Of a stretch of DNA of 55,562 nucleotides, positions 47,301-55,562 are shown piece after piece. Position numbers and translations under genes: made by a program. Under the pieces are notes generated by a model. It was not told where the DNA came from and made no database searches. It saw only the letters and a program-made list of their open reading frames with translations. Positions within the stretch are counted from its first letter, which is position 1. Every line of letters starts with the position of its first letter. Origin of the DNA: Protostelium mycophagum (Eukaryota > Evosea > Variosea > Protosteliida > Protosteliaceae); NCBI GenBank assembly GCA_002081555.1, contig KV920931.1, positions 1 through 55,562 on the forward strand. Reading direction: 5' to 3'.

Positions 47301-47569
47301 TAGTTATATGATGAATATATATATATATAGTTATACATGATAGATAAGAATGGTGAAAAAGATAGCCACGCAGCATGAGACGAACGGATCAGAGATCATG
47401 AGCAAGTTGAACATGTACATCGAGCACAGAAGTCTGGAGGGCAAGGTGAGATATTGATCACATTTAACTGTGCTGAATATTGTAGATAACGCGCAAGCTG
47501 TACGACATTGAGATGAAAGATTTGAGTGAGGATGAGTTACGTGATGAAGAAGATGAGGTGGCGGAATGA
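44305..47569 (+). CDS. Long acidic helical protein of unknown family
   Basis: ATG 44305 gives MWRIFTKRSADIAKAREHAAA, a basic amphipathic start that could be a mitochondrial presequence. Charged helical sequence follows (NLKASIKEKKAQLVEERKK, PEGYKLPEEMPPFTDNRNIPP, NPTHPQGYDLYTANVYPKKPERF, FWKKSIDRKFWEDPAKTRKRRA, PTQKEVQDAMRKWRERQKHEE, YPKMTLEEAKELLAWDPEH, GSEYLQAKLYEAHMLLVDVYKNY). It continues over about 15 exons to YEHAKLFERMNVLYPADWNPG, HVGRIYITPEKKDFIVRIL, GTPFWDVEGIEGDEMTEEEM and ITRKLYDIEMKDLSEDEL, stop at 47567. Tyr, Trp and Pro are frequent and there is no membrane span. This resembles lineage-specific mitoribosome or respiratory-complex subunits, but that is a guess. I recognise no domain. 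A split into two genes is possible near 44770-45220. Confidence 0.55.
45958..46012. repeat. ATCAT-rich pentanucleotide microsatellite in intron
   Basis: Imperfect ATCAT/ATATC units run for about 55 bp just before an AAG acceptor near 46015. It sits in an intron of the long unknown gene, between the exon ending DPKDIN and that starting AVEEAKIEVWEGYW. Confidence 0.8.
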
Positions 47570-47639
47570 TTATAAAGAACCTTAATACGACGCACGTATC
47601 AACGAATAAAAATATAATCAGAGAAAAAAATTGCTCATT

Positions 47640-48954
47640 TTACCAAAATTTAGGGGTGATCACAACACCATTCGATCTGAGTAACTTTTTCACGTTCTGG
47701 CTGGTCACTTGTCCCCTACTCCTTATCTTCCTCACCCAATAATCCATCTTCTCATCATCACGACCTCCATAATAATCCACCATCATCGCTTCCAACTACC
47801 CCCAGTCAGCACTCATCAACATCATTGATCATTACCAAAGGAACATAAGGTGATGTTGGCTCTAAAGCTGCAATCCACCCCTCTACCATCTGACAATCAC
47901 CATGAACGAGTAAGAATCTCGATAGATCCATCACTATCTCCTCGTCTATTGTCTCCAGTTTGTGTATCTCTATCTTTTCTAACCATGATTTCAACTATAA
48001 GTATTAATAATAAACCTTCATTTATGTGATGACTCACAGCAGTTTTTGAATCAGCTCTTCCTGAGGTTAACACGGATATTCCAAATTTGAGAACATGATT
48101 ATTCATCTTCCCAAGAATATTTGCAATATCGAGCCATTGTGTGATCTATTGAGATTAGATGATAGAATATATATTGATGGTCATACTTTGCTAGGGTTTG
48201 GATCATTCCTCAATCCCCACATTGTTGTGGTAAAGAATTCCTCACTTTATCAGCATTATAGATATTATAGTTAAACTACCTGTGATAAATGCCCAGGACG
48301 TAAGAGCATGTGCTGTGTTGCTAGTGTCTCTACCTCCTCTGGACTCGTTCCCAACTTGCCGTATTGTTTTAGAAAGCTACACACGATCTGTTCGTGGTCT
48401 TTCAAAGGACCCATAGACTTTATCAATTGTTCAAACTAAGAACATCAGTGAACGATCTGCAATACTAATCTTCATAAAGTGATAATGAACAAAGATGACA
48501 TGATTGTTGTGCTTGTATGATTACCTCTGAAGGAGCGACGAGAGAGATACAAGTGCACCAGGCCGAGATCGTCATTCTATTTCTCAATTTTAACGCATCA
48601 ATCTCTTTGAATAGCTGAATAGATGAGATGAGATCGTTCTAATGAAGTCACCTCATCAACAGATACAGAAACTGCCTTTTTAAGTAATTCTTCAGTCTCT
48701 ACCAGCTTCCCTGGCACAACAACATTGGGTCTCTTTACTTCTACCATGGGTGTATTTGTTGCACTCTCTGACTTCTCCCACCAAGGTTTCGAAGTTGTTG
48801 TTGTTTTGCTTGATTGAGCCGTTCTCACAAATTGTTGATGCAATAATGTTTTATTGACAAGAAAAGTCTCTGTTGTATTTGATATAAGTTGAGATTTTGG
48901 TACTCTCGTTGTGATACCGCATCTGCTGGTAAAGTTGATGCATTTGAAAACCAT
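47640..48954 (-). CDS. Mitochondrial-type helical-repeat protein, unknown
   Basis: Start 48954: MVFKCINFTSRCGITTRVPKSQL is basic, hydroxylated and acid-free, a likely mitochondrial presequence. Ser/Thr-rich sequence follows, then helices: VETEELLKKAVSVSVDEV, LFKEIDALKLRNRMTISAW, FEQLIKSMGPLKDHEQIVCSFLKQYGKLGTS, ITQWLDIANILGKMNNHVLKFG, LKSWLEKIEIHKLETIDEEIVMDLSRFLLVHGD, LEAMMVDYYGGRDDEKMDYW. It ends VVITPKFW at 47640. The paired-helix spacing and 'Y...G....KMDYWVRKI.S.GQV' end look like degenerate PPR units, common in organellar RNA-binding proteins. I am not sure of that. Introns are short and phases mostly fit. Confidence 0.5.
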
Positions 48955-49050
48955 TGAAGATGTGATTCTGAATTGGGATGAGAATGCGCGTTAAATTCGC
49001 ATTTTTCAGGTTGATCACATCAGATCACATCAGTATCACAAAAAATCATC

Positions 49051-49868
49051 ATGCAGGCCACTCTGAGAACGGTAAGTCAGTCCTTTTGTACAACACTCAC
49101 CCATATCAAGGTGTCATCCATGGCGCGACAAATGCCATCTGTTTTACGACCTTCACAGATGAGGACGACTTCCCTTCAAAACACAGCACCTTTCCTAAAT
49201 AAGAGGTGGCACGGATTCAAACCTTCTCCTGGCACTCCCAAAGTCAAGGTTGCTCTTGCGTTGGGGATCCTCTTAATTCGCTCAGGTCGTTTTCCTCGAC
49301 AAAAATGGAGAGAGAACAGAAATAGAGGATTACATTGGAAAATCAGTTTTGGATGTGGCCCATGATAATGGAGTCGATCTTGAAGGTATTCAAAGTCTGA
49401 TTTTATCTTGCAATTAATTCTTCAAGGTTCTTGTGAAGGTTCTTTGGCTTGCTCCACCTGTCATGTTATTTTCAAAGATCCAGCATTGTATCAGACCTTA
49501 GAAGAACCTTCTGATGAAGAAAATGACATGCTCGACCTTGCGTTTGGACTGACAGAGACGTGAGTTGAAAATGTCATCTGCATTCAAATTGCCAAGCGAA
49601 AAACAAAATTTAGCACAGTAGAATTCGTGTTGATGATGGTGCCAACTTTTTTAGATCGAGGCTGGGATGTCAGATCATACTTTCAAAGGAGTTGGACGGA
49701 ATGGAATTGATTTTACCTTCAGCAACCCGTAACATGGCGGTAGATGGTTATAAACCAAAGCCACATTACCTCTCCTTTTCTCATCATATTTTGAGATTCA
49801 TTCTTCATTGTAACAGCAGACTTTTTGGCTTAAAAGGCCATTTTTTTCTTGAACAAGACAGCACATAA
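49051..49868 (+). CDS. Mitochondrial adrenodoxin-type [2Fe-2S] ferredoxin
   Basis: ATG 49051 opens MQATLRT, then a basic Ser/Gln/Arg-rich leader ([20 protein letters not shown]), a mitochondrial presequence. The mature domain is [49 protein letters not shown] (C-x5-C-x2-C), [19 protein letters not shown] (fourth Cys) and [18 protein letters not shown]. This is the Yah1/FDX class that feeds electrons to iron-sulfur cluster and heme A synthesis in the matrix. Instead of stopping after the usual KPKPH end, the frame runs on for 33 residues ([14 protein letters not shown]...LEQDST) to TAA at 49866-49868. Four exons are visible. Confidence 0.88.
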
Positions 49869-49959
49869 TTTATTGTGGTTATCAAAAGGTCCCAACAATA
49901 TGGTTTCTTCTTTTATTCTGAAATGAATTCAGGGAAGTGTTGGTACATGTACATCCACA

Positions 49960-50973
49960 TCACATCTCCATCGTGCAGACTTGGAAATCTGACTCAGGTG
50001 TTGGCTTTGGTGGTTTTGGTTTTGATGGCTGCTTCATCTTCTCTGAGATCGAGCTAAACACCTCCGAGAGTTTCTCCCTGAAAATGTACGCAATCATAGC
50101 AACAACACAGAATAAGCAGAAGATTCCCAGCAAGACAAAGAAGAAGATGCCACTGATATAGAGGCCCTTGTACCGCGCAGCTGCCGCGGAGAGCTCACTG
50201 GCTGTGACGTCCAACAGCACGACACTGGAGTTGTCAGATCTCAATCAAATGATGAATGGGCTCACTTTATGTCAAATGCGCCATTACCAGCGATACGATC
50301 AGGGTTTTGTGGATACCAACAGGAGGCTGTCATATTAACGGGGTAACTATTTTGAACATAGATCGCTTGGTTCTTGCCGCTGTCGACGTCAGAAATGATC
50401 AAACGTACACAAATATTGGAATCGGTTTTATCGGCCAAAATATTCCCCACAGCTCTGCTGCAGGTGTTCACGTACCCCAAACAGCGCTTTGCACCACGAA
50501 GATGTTTATATCTACTCACCTGTAAGCACAATTCGAGGACGGATCACCTTTGTATGCTGCCACGTTATTGAATATTAGACTGGTGGTATTGGTGATCACA
50601 GCTGTTGTGTTGTAGACATTCACCTGTCTTTGTGAGTGTCTCATCCAAGCGTTTCTTTTTTGTTGCATCTGCGGCTAAATTTCGATAATGTGAGGACAAC
50701 CATGAAGTCAATATAAGTTAAGCCTACCTGAAACACAGGACGGTATTCTGTAGACTTGCCACCCAAGATTCCCATCTGACTGCCTATCAACATCAGCATC
50801 TTCCTGGTACAAAGATCGCCAGACTCACTCAAAATGATGCAGGTCCCCTGAGTTCTGTCGAGCTGGCCAGCGACTCTGCGAGAGAAAAGGTAACAGACCA
50901 GACCTATGGTGAGGAATGTTGCAAAGATGATAGAGCACAAACAGGAGAGAACACTTTGTCTGAGGGAAGCCAT
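49960..50973 (-). CDS. Two-span membrane protein with Cys-rich luminal/extracellular domain
   Basis: Start 50973: MASLRQSVLSCLCSIIFATFLTIGLVCYLFS is an N-terminal signal anchor. The middle part contains many Cys and N-glycosylation sequons (NTTAVITNTTSLIF, NMTASCW) and the stretch NAIY-type YVQNSYPVNMTASCWYPQN, so it likely faces the lumen or outside. A second span (LYISGIFFFVLLGIFCLFCVVAMIAYIF) lies near the C-terminus. It is followed by a basic, Pro-rich cytosolic tail (KMKQPSKPKPPKPTPES) ending CTMEM. About 280 residues. I do not recognise the family; no enzymatic motif is seen. Confidence 0.65.
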
Positions 50974-51468
50974 GATCTGCTGGTGTGTTGTGATGATGGC
51001 GGTTACGGTTTCGGATCAATCTCAACCTCGGTAGGATAAAGCGAAATTTTACGGTAGGGATAAAAGATATTGTGTAAAGATTCATTCGGTGTTGGGATGA
51101 CAGACATCCAACGTTTTTGGCGTAAGACCCGCAAAACTTGCCTTGCCGAAAAAACACAAAAAACTGTCGAAGGTGTGCTTGTGCTTTTCCTTGCATGACT
51201 GTTCTCGAGTGCGAACAACAAGCTTTCATCTGTTTCCTCGAGAGATGGATCATGGTCTGTACAGGTAGTTGGATCATTATGGTCCATTATCTTGTTCACA
51301 GCTTGGTGTTCTTGCCTCCTATTTCAATACGAAACCAAGAAATACGTAAATATGAAGAAGTGGACCGGCAGCATTGAATACTCTCTGTAAATTGCACCTG
51401 TACCTCCATATTAATAACAACCCAGTATTTCTGCTATCATGTTGGTTGTCCACAAAAAGCAAAAGAAC
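50974..51468. other. Upstream region of the two-span protein; no firm gene
   Basis: Nearly 500 bp between a membrane-protein start and tRNA-Met. A 98-codon minus-strand frame (51003-51299) begins MNKIMDHNDPTTCTDHDPS but has no motif or splice support. A plus-strand frame at 51138 is equally unsupported. It probably holds the promoter of the minus-strand gene. Confidence 0.4.
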
Positions 51469-51540
51469 TAGCGAGAGTAGGTTTCGATCCTACGACCTTG
51501 GGGTTATGAGCCCCACACTCTTCCTCTGAGCCACCCCGCT
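51469..51540 (-). tRNA. tRNA-Met (anticodon CAT), elongator type
   Basis: On the minus strand a 72-nt cloverleaf can be drawn. The acceptor stem AGCGGGG pairs with TCTCGCT (two G-U pairs), discriminator A. The D arm is GGCTCAGAGGAAGAGT. The anticodon stem is TGGGG/CCCCA with loop CTCATAA, anticodon CAT. The T stem GTAGG/CCTAC encloses loop ATCGAAA, with A where T54 is usual. Box A TGGCTCAGAGG fits the consensus and box B GGATCGAAACC differs at one position. There is no intron and no encoded CCA. A T-rich run (TTCTTTTGCTTTTT) follows as the polymerase III terminator. The A1-U72 pair is like eukaryotic initiator tRNA, but the T-arm and anticodon stem (no GGG/CCC triplet stack at the loop) favour the elongator; initiator is not fully excluded. 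Confidence 0.85.
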
Positions 51541-51753
51541 GTTGTGTCGCCAGAAAAAATGAAGCGTATTTGTTTATAAGCATAGTGTGTGACTAATAGT
51601 CTCTTGATCAAATTTTATTGTTCTCTTGATCGATTACATCTCTTGACAACCTGAGCACTTTGTGAATATATGGGTTCTTCAGTGTCTTTTCCAAAAAGTC
51701 CATATGCATTCCCTCCTTCTTCACCTGTATACATGTCAATTCGTCATGACACG

Positions 51754-54700
51754 TCACCTCCTCACCTTGGCGACGTTATCGCAGATGACCGAATCTACTC
51801 CCGCCGTTTTCTGTTTTCTGACATTCTTTATATCGCTGTTGGCATGTCCATAAGTCAAGAGGAGCAACTCAGCTTTGTGTGCTGCATCCACCAAACTGGG
51901 AAGGGATGAGACAAGCAAGAGAAGAAGGAGTAAAGAGGTACCTGAGGTCCTCAAGTATGGGCCTGGAGTCTGAGACGACTCCGACCAACCTCGCAGATTT
52001 TGCAAATTGAATTCCGGCGAGAACTGAGTCCTTTCTTGAATCGTCTGTCTTGGCTGTTCCACCTGTCTTATGTTATTTATTTATTTATTTCTTTATAAAG
52101 GATATATTTTAAACTAAAAAAACCAATATTAATGATATGAAAATCTCATACAAATGAGTATGTAACGATGTGACATCTTTCATTGTGGTTGTTGTTACTT
52201 GCCTTCTGTGAGGAAAAATACCGGGTATCGGATCTGTTTCATGGCGCAGAGCTGACAGACGTCCGGATCAAAAGATGAGATCATCAATCTTCTGTCCTCA
52301 CCGTGATCAAAGATCACTTTCAGGATTGTGTTGACATACTCGTTACGCTCAATCACATCGAAATATCTTGGATTTTCAATTTTTTTCAATGTTTGCAATA
52401 GAAGGTTTTTCGCATCCAATAATATTTTTTCAATTTTGTAAAAAATCACCTCTCGCGTTCCACATTATCGGGATATTTGATTTCAACGTTCAGACCTACA
52501 GTTTTGGGCACAAATCTCAGGACCTGGCACATTCAATACGAAGAATGTGGATGATTATTTTGCTCCTCCAGAAGACAATATCTTTAACATTTAATTTCGA
52601 ACTGGCAGAGCCACATGAACAAGTTTGATCATGTCGATGATGTCATGATATCGTGAACAACTTGCACATTTTTGGCTCTGTCGTAGAGCGCACGTAGCTG
52701 TGATGAGATTGTGAGAACAAGATGCTGCTAAAAATAACTTCACCTCCTCTAAACTTGGGAAAGATTCCAAAGTGTCCCAAAAATTTGGGTCGCTCTTCTG
52801 TTCTTGCAGCCCAGCGGCCGACGAGACCACAGACTCTATCAAAATCAATTTGCATGACCTGGTTGTAGATGCTCGTATAATATTTTTTTGTAGCGGAAAT
52901 ATGAAATCGTTGTAGACGCTCTTAAAAATTACCTATTGGGGTGCGACCCCGCTGAAATTCTGCGAAACTTTTGGACCGCTGAATTTTCGCATGTTTTTTC
53001 CCGCCAGACGCTTCAATGTGTGGGAGGTTGTCCTCTTCTAAAATGAGTGGTTTCAATCTTTTGAAACAGTGAGTTATAGATTGATTTTTTCACAACTTAC
53101 TTCTTAATTTTTGAGTATTTCAGCTTGTTGATGGGAACCTGTCAACACTCAGATCTGAGGTCGTAATGTGCCCGATCTTCACGGCAGTTACCGTGATTGT
53201 CACGGTTATCTACCGCGATGTTCTCACAAGTCTCACCTTTAGTGTTTGGGGCAGACCGTCGTGGCTGTCTTCTGTTCTGACCCAGATCTCTTCGTCATGC
53301 GTGATGATCGGAACTTTATCGCGTGTCAATTGGACGTCGAATTCGATGAACTCCGCTCCCAACTTTGCGGCAGTCACTGAAGGGATCAGAATCAACATGA
53401 TGATGATCTCACATAATCACATCTTATTTTACTTCATTGTGAATGGACTCGATGTAGATGACCGTTTTCATGGTTGTTTGAAACATTTTGTGAGAGTAAA
53501 GATTGTTTGAAGATTCTGCTCACCGAAAGACAAGAGTGTATTTTCTGTCACTGTTTGGTTAATCAATGCTCCTTGTTTTCCTGAAATTCCCATCCCTCTA
53601 CAATGCGTCAAAAATCTTTCCCATCTACAACGACAAAAAATGTATGCTTCGTGATATATGTTACGCAATTCTGTTTTTGTATTTTTGGGTACAAAGACGA
53701 TTCTTCTGGATATTTTATAAATGAAATACATTTGTGTCTATAACACAATATACAATTTACAAATATACATATAAAACAGGGTGACTTCACCTGTGGCCGA
53801 TAAGGTCCGGGAAAGGCTGTCCTCCAACAGAAGACAGAGTGTTCCTCTCGTGTGTGAATGGACAGACGACCAAGTAATATAATTCTATCTTGCCCACTAC
53901 TTTGCCTTTTTTGTCGTTCAGAGGTCTGTTTAGAATCCCTCTGAACACATTATCAATTCATCATTCAATGGTACTTTTGCGGTTCAAATGACTCGTTTGA
54001 TGTTAATCGATTCACATCACTTTTCATTTCTAAACGTCAGATCGTGATGCATTTGATCCTTCCATCAAATGATGGAAAAATGATGCTGATGATTGACTCA
54101 CTTCATTCCCAATTCGTAATGCTGAATGTTTGTTCGTCCATACTTTTTCTTTGTGTGCCTGCAGGTCTTCAGATCAACATTTTTTGCTTTTTCAAAGATC
54201 TGTGATGAAATGTGCCAACTTGCAACATGGAGAGAAACTCACTTATTGATGACGTGTACCGTGAAGGAGAGGTTTTCTGTGGCTGGGGAAGTGATAATGA
54301 AAGTTCTATCATCATCAAGACCCTCTATCCGGTGGTATTTAGACTCTGACAAGTGTAATTTTCCCTCTGGGATGACCTGTCAATATTCTGTCAATTTGAC
54401 AGCTGCAAGTTTGGCTGGCATCATTCACTTCACCTCGATCTTGTAATCACTGAGGGGCAAGCTTTTGTCATTGATGATTACTCCTCGTGAGAACCCAGTC
54501 TCTGAATCCACTTTGCCGAAATAGAGACGAAGTTGTACCTGTTAGTTTTAGAAGACACATCGAAGGTCCAAAAATGTCAGACCTGATTGATCAACCAACC
54601 GGCGTCAACGAGTACATTCTGTTCTGGTTCAAAGGCTGGTCCTGATCAGAGGGACACATTTTGTTCATTATACCTTCATCGTCGCTCTTCTTCAAGAGGC

Positions 54701-55212
54701 CAAAGTGGCCCATCATCGACAACCATTCCATAACCGCTTGTCTCCACACTGCGATTGCCCTGTACACCTTCTTAAGTAGTGATCAACCACGATGACCGTC
54801 GGAGATTATGGCTGGATTTATACCACCATCATCAAATTCGAAGTTAAGACATCACAATCTCACCTTGATCCATTCAAACATCAATGACTCAGAAGAGCCA
54901 GCTTCTGGCTTCAACACGTATTTGTACTCGAATCTCTTTCCTGATTCCAACGATATGGTGGTCTGCCACGTTGCACAACGTGCTCCATCACTGCCCTCTA
55001 TCTTGTGCGAACGGAGTTTACTGAAAGAAAGTGGAATCGCTTTTTCAATCTTCCAGTCGCCAAGTGCTGGACCGGCGCCAATTATGTGCACCTGAGGACT
55101 TAAGAAATGACACATAATCATCTCTGACCTGCTCATTTCTCGTTAGGTGAGCGGCGACACTGAATTTGACTTGTGTGTATTGTATATTCTCTGGCTTTAA
55201 GAGCTCGGCCAT
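51754..55212 (-). CDS. Glycerophosphocholine phosphodiesterase (CBM20 + GDPD)
   Basis: Start 55212: MAELLKPENIQYTQVKFSVAAHLT. A CBM20 starch-binding fold follows (VHIIGAGPALGDWKIEKAIPL, TWQTTISLESGKRFEYKYVL). After a linker (AVWRQAVMEWLSMMGHFGLL, QLRLYFGKVDSETGFSRG) the GDPD TIM barrel is spread over many exons: PFPDLIGHRGMGISGK, VTENTLLSF, AAKLGAEFIEFDVQLTRD, VPIITHDEEIWV, PINKLKYSKIK, SDPNFWDTLESFPSLEE, VGLNVEIKYPDN, HGEDRRLMISSFDPDVCQL, YPVFFLTEG, LVGVVSDSRPILEDL, and the end VDSVICDNVAKVRR at 51754. HRG, EFDVQ and HDE give the catalytic His and acidic residues. The CBM20-GDPD layout is that of GPCPD1/GDE5, which cleaves glycerophosphocholine to glycerol-3-phosphate and choline. The exon joins between 52640 and 53170 are unclear. 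Confidence 0.88.
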
Positions 55213-55440
55213 GTTCTGCTGTGGATTTTGTGATTTTGTGTGTCACACAAAATCGGTCGGAGTTTTCTTCCACTTGTCGGAGAATTTTGCGTTAGGTGTC
55301 AAAAACACAAATCTTCACCTGGAAAAACACATCACCATGACAACCTCAAAATACCCCTATAGGTTCTATTTTTAGCGAGTGTACAATGTTTGGTTTATTT
55401 TGCCCCGGTTTGTTTCGAGATAGTTCTCCATATTGTGATA

Positions 55441-55562
55441 ATGAGCGGTGGTTGGTACCTTCAATAGGTAAGATCTCAGGTTTTTAACTCAGATTCACCC
55501 AGTATTGATGTAAAAGTAGATGGACGCCAATTCGAGAGACAAGATAGACCCAAAGATGAGGA
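55441..55562 (+). CDS. Start of an unidentified gene cut by the window edge
   Basis: ATG 55441 opens MSGG. Using a phase-2 intron (GTACCT...CACCCAG) the frame continues IDVKVDGRQFERQDRPKDE to the end of the window. The splice choice avoids an in-frame TAG in the unspliced reading. The 'VDGR..E' string recalls the N-termini of RNase PH-type exosome subunits, but it is too short to judge. It is divergent from the GPCPD1-type gene. Confidence 0.3.

Noticed and set aside
51003-51299. 98-codon minus-strand frame upstream of the two-span protein
   Set aside because: No domain, no splice continuation and no link to neighbours; kept only as a remark in the intergenic entry.

Overview
The window is nuclear DNA of a gene-dense, intron-rich eukaryote. 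Genes run on both strands about 100-300 bp apart, with no operons or ribosome-binding sites. Almost every gene is cut by short GT-AG introns of about 35-60 nt, several per kilobase. Families present include cytosolic chaperonin CCT5, ribosomal protein L3, NSA2, PRMT5, SPT20, TYW1, a Ras-type GTPase, an F-box-like protein and a non-canonical tubulin of the centriole/basal-body set. Together these fit a free-living amoeboid protist that can make cilia. A protosteloid amoebozoan such as Planoprotostelium is my best guess. The taxon is inferred, not shown.

Layout. 1-4.4 kb is the disturbed end: the tail of a PIF/Harbinger-type transposase, a decayed C-terminal piece of an FTR1-type iron permease, an F-box/LRR-like gene (minus) and a frameshifted TIG/IPT fragment. 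4.5-9.1 kb (minus) holds the most striking locus: one continuous gene model joining a class II glutamine amidotransferase (Dug3-like), a WD40 propeller and an M20 metallopeptidase (Dug2-like). In yeast the last two elements form Dug2 and the first is the separate protein Dug3; together they degrade glutathione. 9.5-15.9 kb: a 28-bp perfect palindrome, a secretory cyclophilin, a small nuclear-type protein, a zeta/delta-like tubulin, a mitochondrial-type TPR protein and a zinc-binding protein with an in-frame TGA. 16-23 kb: CCT5, a CAMK/SNF1-type kinase, a short-chain dehydrogenase and PRMT5. 23.2-32.4 kb: a DEP-DUF547 protein, a SUCO/Slp1-type SUN protein, SPT20 of SAGA, a multi-span membrane protein and a Ras-family GTPase. 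32.6-44.2 kb: TYW1, RPL3, a HAD hydrolase, glucose-6-phosphate isomerase, a coiled-coil protein, a CorA/Alr1 magnesium channel, NSA2 and a CHY zinc-finger protein. 44.3-55.6 kb: a long unrecognised gene, a mitochondrial-type helical protein, an adrenodoxin-type ferredoxin, a two-span membrane protein, tRNA-Met(CAT), a GPCPD1-type glycerophosphodiesterase and a gene start cut by the window edge.

The genes are mostly unrelated housekeeping functions. The clearest functional unit is the single-gene glutathione-degradation fusion. Exon joins were chosen by reading splice signals and phase by eye and by conserved motifs, so outer CDS limits are firmer than individual introns. CDS coordinates given below span from start codon to stop codon including introns.
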